Positions 6,539-9,817 of a DNA stretch of 9,817 nucleotides are shown here, one piece after another. This DNA comes from JBKHBQ01 sp046542305. GTDB lineage: Bacteria; Bacteroidota; Bacteroidia; Bacteroidales; 4484-276. The notes below the pieces were generated by a model. That model made no database searches, was not told the DNA's origin, and saw only the letters and a program-made list of their open reading frames with translations. How positions within the stretch are numbered: position 1 is the stretch's first letter; each line of letters begins with the position of its first letter. The position numbers and the translations under genes are program-made. The DNA is taken from the NCBI GenBank assembly GCA_046542305.1, contig JBKHBQ010000143.1, positions 1 to 9,817 on the forward strand, given 5' to 3'.

Positions 6539-6925
6539 TCAAAAAGTGGTTTTTCTTTTGGCGTTGGCAAGCAACCCAATTACTCCTATGCATTTAATTC
6601 CAAAATTTTCTGCTATTCTTCGGGCTTTTTTATCATCAATGAGTAAAAAATCGGCATTTAATTCCCTATATAGTGTAACTGCTTGCGATTCCCCAAAATC
6701 CATTATAAAGCTTAACTCATTGGTTTTAGAAATGGCCGTAATGCGATGATTAAAAGTCTTTATAATTAATGAATATGCTTTGCTTGCTTTGTCAACAGTT
6801 AATTCATCCCAAACTGCATGTGGTATTTTAATCTCATCGAACATTTCATCCAGTACAGTCAATTGATCAATTATAGCAAGCGAAAACAAAGGACCGGTAT
6901 CTGCAACAAGTAAACCGTTTTTCAT
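6539..6925 (-). CDS. PIN-like (DUF3368-type) toxin, probably C-terminally shortened
   Basis: This 128-residue protein resembles PIN-fold ribonuclease toxins of the DUF3368 type. The expected acidic residues are present: D9 in VADTGPL, E41 in VWDEL, E79 in GESQA and D97-D98 in LLIDD, which would bind the metal ions of the RNase site. The ATG at 6925 lies one base after the antitoxin stop codon and is preceded by AGGTAGG; an in-frame TTG at 6943 is a weaker choice. Family members are usually some 25-30 residues longer. Here the protein stops at KRKTTF, and the frame stays open for 22 further codons after the TGA, with a protein-like sequence (KSLKKQKVLFDYF). This suggests a nonsense change that removed the C-terminal helices. 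Base composition is clearly AT-richer than the metabolic genes, consistent with transfer. Whether it is still active cannot be judged. Confidence 0.75.
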   Translation of the reverse strand: MKNGLLVADTGPLFSLAIIDQLTVLDEMFDEIKIPHAVWDELTVDKASKAYSLIIKTFNHRITAISKTNELSFIMDFGESQAVTLYRELNADFLLIDDKKARRIAENFGIKCIGVIGLLANAKRKTTF

Positions 6926-6926
6926 C

Positions 6927-7190
6927 CTACCTAAGCTTTTCAATATCGCCTTTTATATCGTCGAGATTCAAATTGGAAACAGGAATTTCGAATTCAGAAA
7001 GCATTGATTCAAAGGCAAGCCTATCCATTCCGGCAAGCTGAGCAGCTTTACCTATCGTCAACTTTTCAGCACGATAAAGACGAACAGCCAGAGCAATTTT
7101 TATATTTTTACCAAACTCATCCTCCGACTCATTCAGCGCAAGTAAAATATCCGATGGTATATCAATCTTTATGGTTCGTGTATTCATCAT
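6927..7190 (-). CDS. UPF0175-type antitoxin
   Basis: The product is 87 residues long with the UPF0175 pattern: an N-terminal strand (RTIKIDIP, 5-12), a helix with ALAVRLYRAEKLTIGKAAQL (33-52), and then a helix-turn-helix-like AGMDRLAFESML (53-64). Proteins of this type pair with DUF3368 PIN-like toxins, as here: the toxin begins one base after this stop codon. The expected role is to bind and neutralise the toxin and to repress the operon. Two adjacent ATG codons (7190 and 7187) could both start it. Upstream, TACCCTTTG resembles a Bacteroidota -7 box with one extra base and no clear -33 element. The gene shares the AT-rich composition of the toxin. Confidence 0.78.
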   Translation of the reverse strand: MMNTRTIKIDIPSDILLALNESEDEFGKNIKIALAVRLYRAEKLTIGKAAQLAGMDRLAFESMLSEFEIPVSNLNLDDIKGDIEKLR

Positions 7191-7294
7191 ATTAGTTTTT
7201 TTTCAAAGGGTAAAGTTACTATTTATTTTTCGCATTTTGATGGATTTCCGTTTCTACCATCTACCTAACCTAAAGGATAACAGAAAAAAACAGC

Positions 7295-7324
7295 GGCATT
7301 TTTCAATTAGGCATTCTTCAATAA
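7295..7324. repeat. Two imperfect 15-base tandem copies upstream of the antitoxin gene
   Basis: GGCATTTTTCAAT (starting 7295) and GGCATTCTTCAAT (starting 7310) are spaced exactly 15 bases apart, with one difference in 13 bases. They lie in the spacer between the histidine kinase stop and the antitoxin start, more than 100 bases upstream of the latter. They could be a paired protein-binding site or chance similarity in AT-rich DNA. Confidence 0.25.
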
Positions 7325-7374
7325 TAAAATTCAAAAATGATAATTACCTGCGCATTAATAAACCAATTTTTCTA

Positions 7375-8724
7375 TCAAAACCTAAGCACGAATTTCGTCC
7401 CCAGGTTCACCTCCGACTCAACCGAAATGCTTCCCTTGTGCAGGCGCATGATCTGTCGCGACAGGCTGAGGCCGATGCCCGAACCTTTTTCCCTGGTGGT
7501 ATAGAATGGAATAAAAATCTGCGAAAGACTTTCCTGGGAAATGCCGCAACCGTTGTCGGCAACACTGATCAGGATCTTACCGTCCTCCTGCCGCCGGGCG
7601 AGGATTTCGATCTTCCCGTCCTGTGAATTTTCCAGCGCCTCGCGTGCATTTTTCAGCAGGTTGATCAGCACCTGCTCCAACATCGACTGATCAGCAAGCA
7701 CGGTTAATCCAGCCGGCTGCACATCCCATTTGATCAGGATGCCATCATTTTCAAAATCCGGTTTCAGCAGCATGACCACACGGTCGATAAGTTGATGCAA
7801 GTCGATTTTATCAAATTTCGGTTCGCCCATATGAATGAGGCTTCGTGTGGATTGGGTGAAAGCTACCAGTCCGTGGCTGCGCTTTTCGATGGTTTGAAGG
7901 CCTTTTCGAAGATCCGATTCCTCATCCGGGCCAAGCATGCACAGATCGGCTTCGTTTCCCTGATCATCTGCGAGCATCCGGTTCAACACGCCGGCCAGGG
8001 TGGAAATGGGAATGGCCGAGTTCATGATCTCGTGGTTCAGCACGCGGATCAGCTTCTGCCAGGAATCCACCTCATTTTCTTCGATTTCGAGGCTGATGTC
8101 TTTAAAGCCGATAAGTGTATATGCCGTTCCCCTGATCCTGAAATGTGAGGCATTTACCGATAGGGGGATGATGGCATTGCCGCGCTGATACCGGATCATC
8201 CGGGTTTCGGACGGAGCCAGCGTAGTGACGACGGACAAGATTTCGGCATCTATTTTCTTCAGGTCATCCAGGTGGGTGAGCTTTTGGCGGCCGAACAGTT
8301 TCTGCAATGCCGCATTATGAAGTTTAATGATCCCGCTGCCGTCGAAGCAAAGCAGGGCCTGATCCACATGCCTGATCACAGTTTCGAGGTAGCGGAGATG
8401 TGATTCCTTTTCCTGCCTGATGTTCCTGAATGCATCCATGATCCGGTTGAGGCCAAGTTCTACACCGCCCTTCCGCCGGGGATAAGGCGAAAAGTTCGGG
8501 CTGAAATCGTTGTTTTGAATGGCCGCAAGCATGGCTTCAAGTTCGCTGTACCCGCGATGGATGTAGCGAAGCAGTTCCGCTAAGAGCAACAATGCCAGCA
8601 GTCCGCTCCAGACGGCCACCATCCAGTAATCGCTTTGCAGGGAGGCAGTGGTGATGGCAATCAGGACCACAATCAGGGCCAAACGGATCAGGATGCGGAT
8701 TTTAAAACCGGTTTGTTTCATCAT
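7375..8724 (-). CDS. NtrY-like membrane sensor histidine kinase
   Basis: This 449-residue kinase should autophosphorylate and pass phosphate to the response regulator encoded immediately upstream. Two membrane helices (about 11-29 and 33-51) are joined by a loop of only a few residues, so there is no periplasmic sensor domain. A linker region (about 56-110), a PAS-like domain (about 112-212), the phosphoacceptor box LNHEIMNS with H231, and an HATPase domain follow. In the last, the N box is INLLKNA (354-360), the G1 box DNGCGI (390-395), the F box IFIPFYTT (403-410), and the G2 box GSGIGLS (414-420). The HEIMN phosphoacceptor form is typical of the NtrY-like group. Start: the regulator ends TAA, then one base, then ATG ATG, so 8724 is chosen; an ATG at 8736 would overlap the regulator by 11 bases. 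Translation is probably coupled. The gene ends in two consecutive stop codons (TGA TAG). The signal is unknown. Confidence 0.9.
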   Translation of the reverse strand: MMKQTGFKIRILIRLALIVVLIAITTASLQSDYWMVAVWSGLLALLLLAELLRYIHRGYSELEAMLAAIQNNDFSPNFSPYPRRKGGVELGLNRIMDAFRNIRQEKESHLRYLETVIRHVDQALLCFDGSGIIKLHNAALQKLFGRQKLTHLDDLKKIDAEILSVVTTLAPSETRMIRYQRGNAIIPLSVNASHFRIRGTAYTLIGFKDISLEIEENEVDSWQKLIRVLNHEIMNSAIPISTLAGVLNRMLADDQGNEADLCMLGPDEESDLRKGLQTIEKRSHGLVAFTQSTRSLIHMGEPKFDKIDLHQLIDRVVMLLKPDFENDGILIKWDVQPAGLTVLADQSMLEQVLINLLKNAREALENSQDGKIEILARRQEDGKILISVADNGCGISQESLSQIFIPFYTTREKGSGIGLSLSRQIMRLHKGSISVESEVNLGTKFVLRF

Positions 8725-8725
8725 C

Positions 8726-9817
8726 TTAAATCCCATATTTTTTGATTTTCCTGTAAAGGGTACTTCTCCCGATACCCAGTTCATCGGCTGCTTTGGTGAG
8801 GTTTCCGTGATTTTTGCGGATGGCGGCCTCAATGATCTCCCGTTCCATCCTGTCCACCTTCAGGCTGCCCTGTTCCTTTTCCTGCGATTTCTTTTTCTGC
8901 TGCATCCAGCCGAAATCATCAGTTGTAAGAAGTGCATCGTCCGCCATGATCACTGCCCGCTCCACGGCATGCTGCAGTTCCCGCACATTGCCCGGCCAAT
9001 GATATTCGCGAAGCAGCAGAAGTGCGTCCTTATCGAATTTCAAACCATCTTTTCCGTACTTGCGAACATATCGTTGCAGGAAATAACGAGCCAGCATGGC
9101 GATGTCGCTTTTGCGGTTTCGCAGGGGCGGCACTCCGATCTCCACTGTATTGATCCTGTACAGCAGGTCTTCTCTGAAATCACCTGACTGCACCATTTCA
9201 TGCAGATCGCGGTTGGTGGCGCAAATCAGCCGCACATCCACCTGTACGGGCCTGGTGCTGCCGAGCGGGGTTACCGAGCGGCTTTGCAGGGCCGTGAGCA
9301 ATTTAGCCTGCAGGCTGAGGGGGAGGTTGCCGATCTCATCGAGGAAAATTGTGCCGCCATGTGCCGCCACAAAGCGCCCGCTCCGGTCCTCTTTGGCATC
9401 GGTAAAGGCACCCTTGCGGTGGCCAAAAAGCTCCGATTCGAAGAGGCTTTCGGCAATGGAGCCCAGATCCACCCTGATAAAGGGGCCGCCGGATTTCACG
9501 GATTTTAGGTGCAGTTCGCGCGCCACCAGCTCCTTGCCGGTACCGTTTTCGCCAAGGATCAGCACGTTGGCATCTGTGGCCGCAACTTTGCGGACGGTCT
9601 CAAAAACAGGTCCCATGGCCGCATCCCTGCTAACGATCTGCTGTGTGGATTCGTTGAGGGTGTGAATGAGGCTTTTTCGTTCGCGCTGCAACTTGTCGAT
9701 GGTATGATAGGAACGGCTGAGGCGGTAGGCCGACACAACCGTGGCCAATAGTTTTTCGGCTTCCCAGGGCTTCACCAGAAAATCGGTGGCGCCGCGTTTC
9801 ATGCCTTCCACAGCCAG
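8726..9817 (-). CDS. NtrC-family sigma-54-dependent response regulator (N-terminus beyond window)
   Basis: The visible 363 residues lack most of the receiver domain; the phosphorylated Asp lies outside the window. What remains starts in the last part of the receiver (conserved Lys in FLVKPWE, visible residues 13-19). A coiled linker follows, then a sigma-54 AAA+ domain (about 60-300) with Walker A GENGTGKE (89-96), the sigma-54 contact loop GAFTDA (136-141), Walker B GGTIFLDE (154-161) and WPGNVREL (274-281). A Fis-type helix-turn-helix closes the protein (about 339-361). The loop has Asp in place of the second Gly of GAFTGA. When phosphorylated by the kinase encoded one base downstream it should activate sigma-54 promoters; none is evident in the window. 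The open frame runs through the right edge, so no start is assigned; the GTG at 9811 is internal. Confidence 0.93.
   Translation of the reverse strand: MAVEGMKRGATDFLVKPWEAEKLLATVVSAYRLSRSYHTIDKLQRERKSLIHTLNESTQQIVSRDAAMGPVFETVRKVAATDANVLILGENGTGKELVARELHLKSVKSGGPFIRVDLGSIAESLFESELFGHRKGAFTDAKEDRSGRFVAAHGGTIFLDEIGNLPLSLQAKLLTALQSRSVTPLGSTRPVQVDVRLICATNRDLHEMVQSGDFREDLLYRINTVEIGVPPLRNRKSDIAMLARYFLQRYVRKYGKDGLKFDKDALLLLREYHWPGNVRELQHAVERAVIMADDALLTTDDFGWMQQKKKSQEKEQGSLKVDRMEREIIEAAIRKNHGNLTKAADELGIGRSTLYRKIKKYGI

Noticed and set aside
6926..6943. TTG start for the toxin at 6943
   Set aside because: The ATG at 6925 is one base after the antitoxin stop, has AGGTAGG in front of it and gives the normal family N-terminus.
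8725..8832. Longer N-terminus for the histidine kinase, starting inside the regulator gene
   Set aside because: It would overlap the regulator by about 100 bases and translate its helix-turn-helix region in another frame; ATG ATG right after the regulator stop is a better start.

Overview
The window most likely comes from an environmental member of the Bacteroidota (Bacteroidales-like). The clues are near-consensus Bacteroidota promoters (TTG, 19 bases, TAnnTTTG), start codons without a clear Shine-Dalgarno sequence, AT-rich spacers between moderately GC-rich genes, and the protein families present. The taxonomic call is an inference; no rRNA or marker gene lies in the window.

Layout. On the minus strand (3390 down to 109) a two-gene unit encodes a Rieske iron-sulfur protein followed by a 923-residue fusion. 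The fusion joins a seven-helix cytochrome b domain to a large periplasmic multiheme cytochrome c domain (eleven CXXCH sites plus one CX4CH). Together they look like a compact Rieske/cytochrome b quinol oxidoreductase whose electron outlet is built into the b subunit. This is the most interesting part of the window.

From 3391 to 4508 there is no convincing gene. This stretch holds a nested tandem repeat with a 234-bp period made of a 134-bp and a 100-bp block (two full units, two shortened units and decayed flanks). A CACAAC-rich tract with an embedded hairpin follows, and then a near-consensus Bacteroidota promoter. That promoter drives a plus-strand acyl-CoA dehydrogenase (4509-6290) of the long VLCAD/ACAD9-like type.

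After a short gene-free stretch with an inverted repeat (6324-6400) comes an AT-rich minus-strand toxin-antitoxin pair: a UPF0175-type antitoxin (6927-7190) and a PIN-like DUF3368-type toxin (6539-6925) that looks shortened at its C-terminus. The right end is a minus-strand two-component pair. An NtrC-type sigma-54 response regulator, cut by the window edge, is followed one base later by an NtrY-like membrane histidine kinase (7375-8724).

How the parts relate. The Rieske/cytochrome b unit belongs to anaerobic or microaerobic respiration, and the acyl-CoA dehydrogenase feeds electrons from fatty-acid oxidation toward the quinone pool. A metabolic link between these two divergent units is possible but not shown by the sequence. 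The toxin-antitoxin pair and the two-component system appear unrelated to them.
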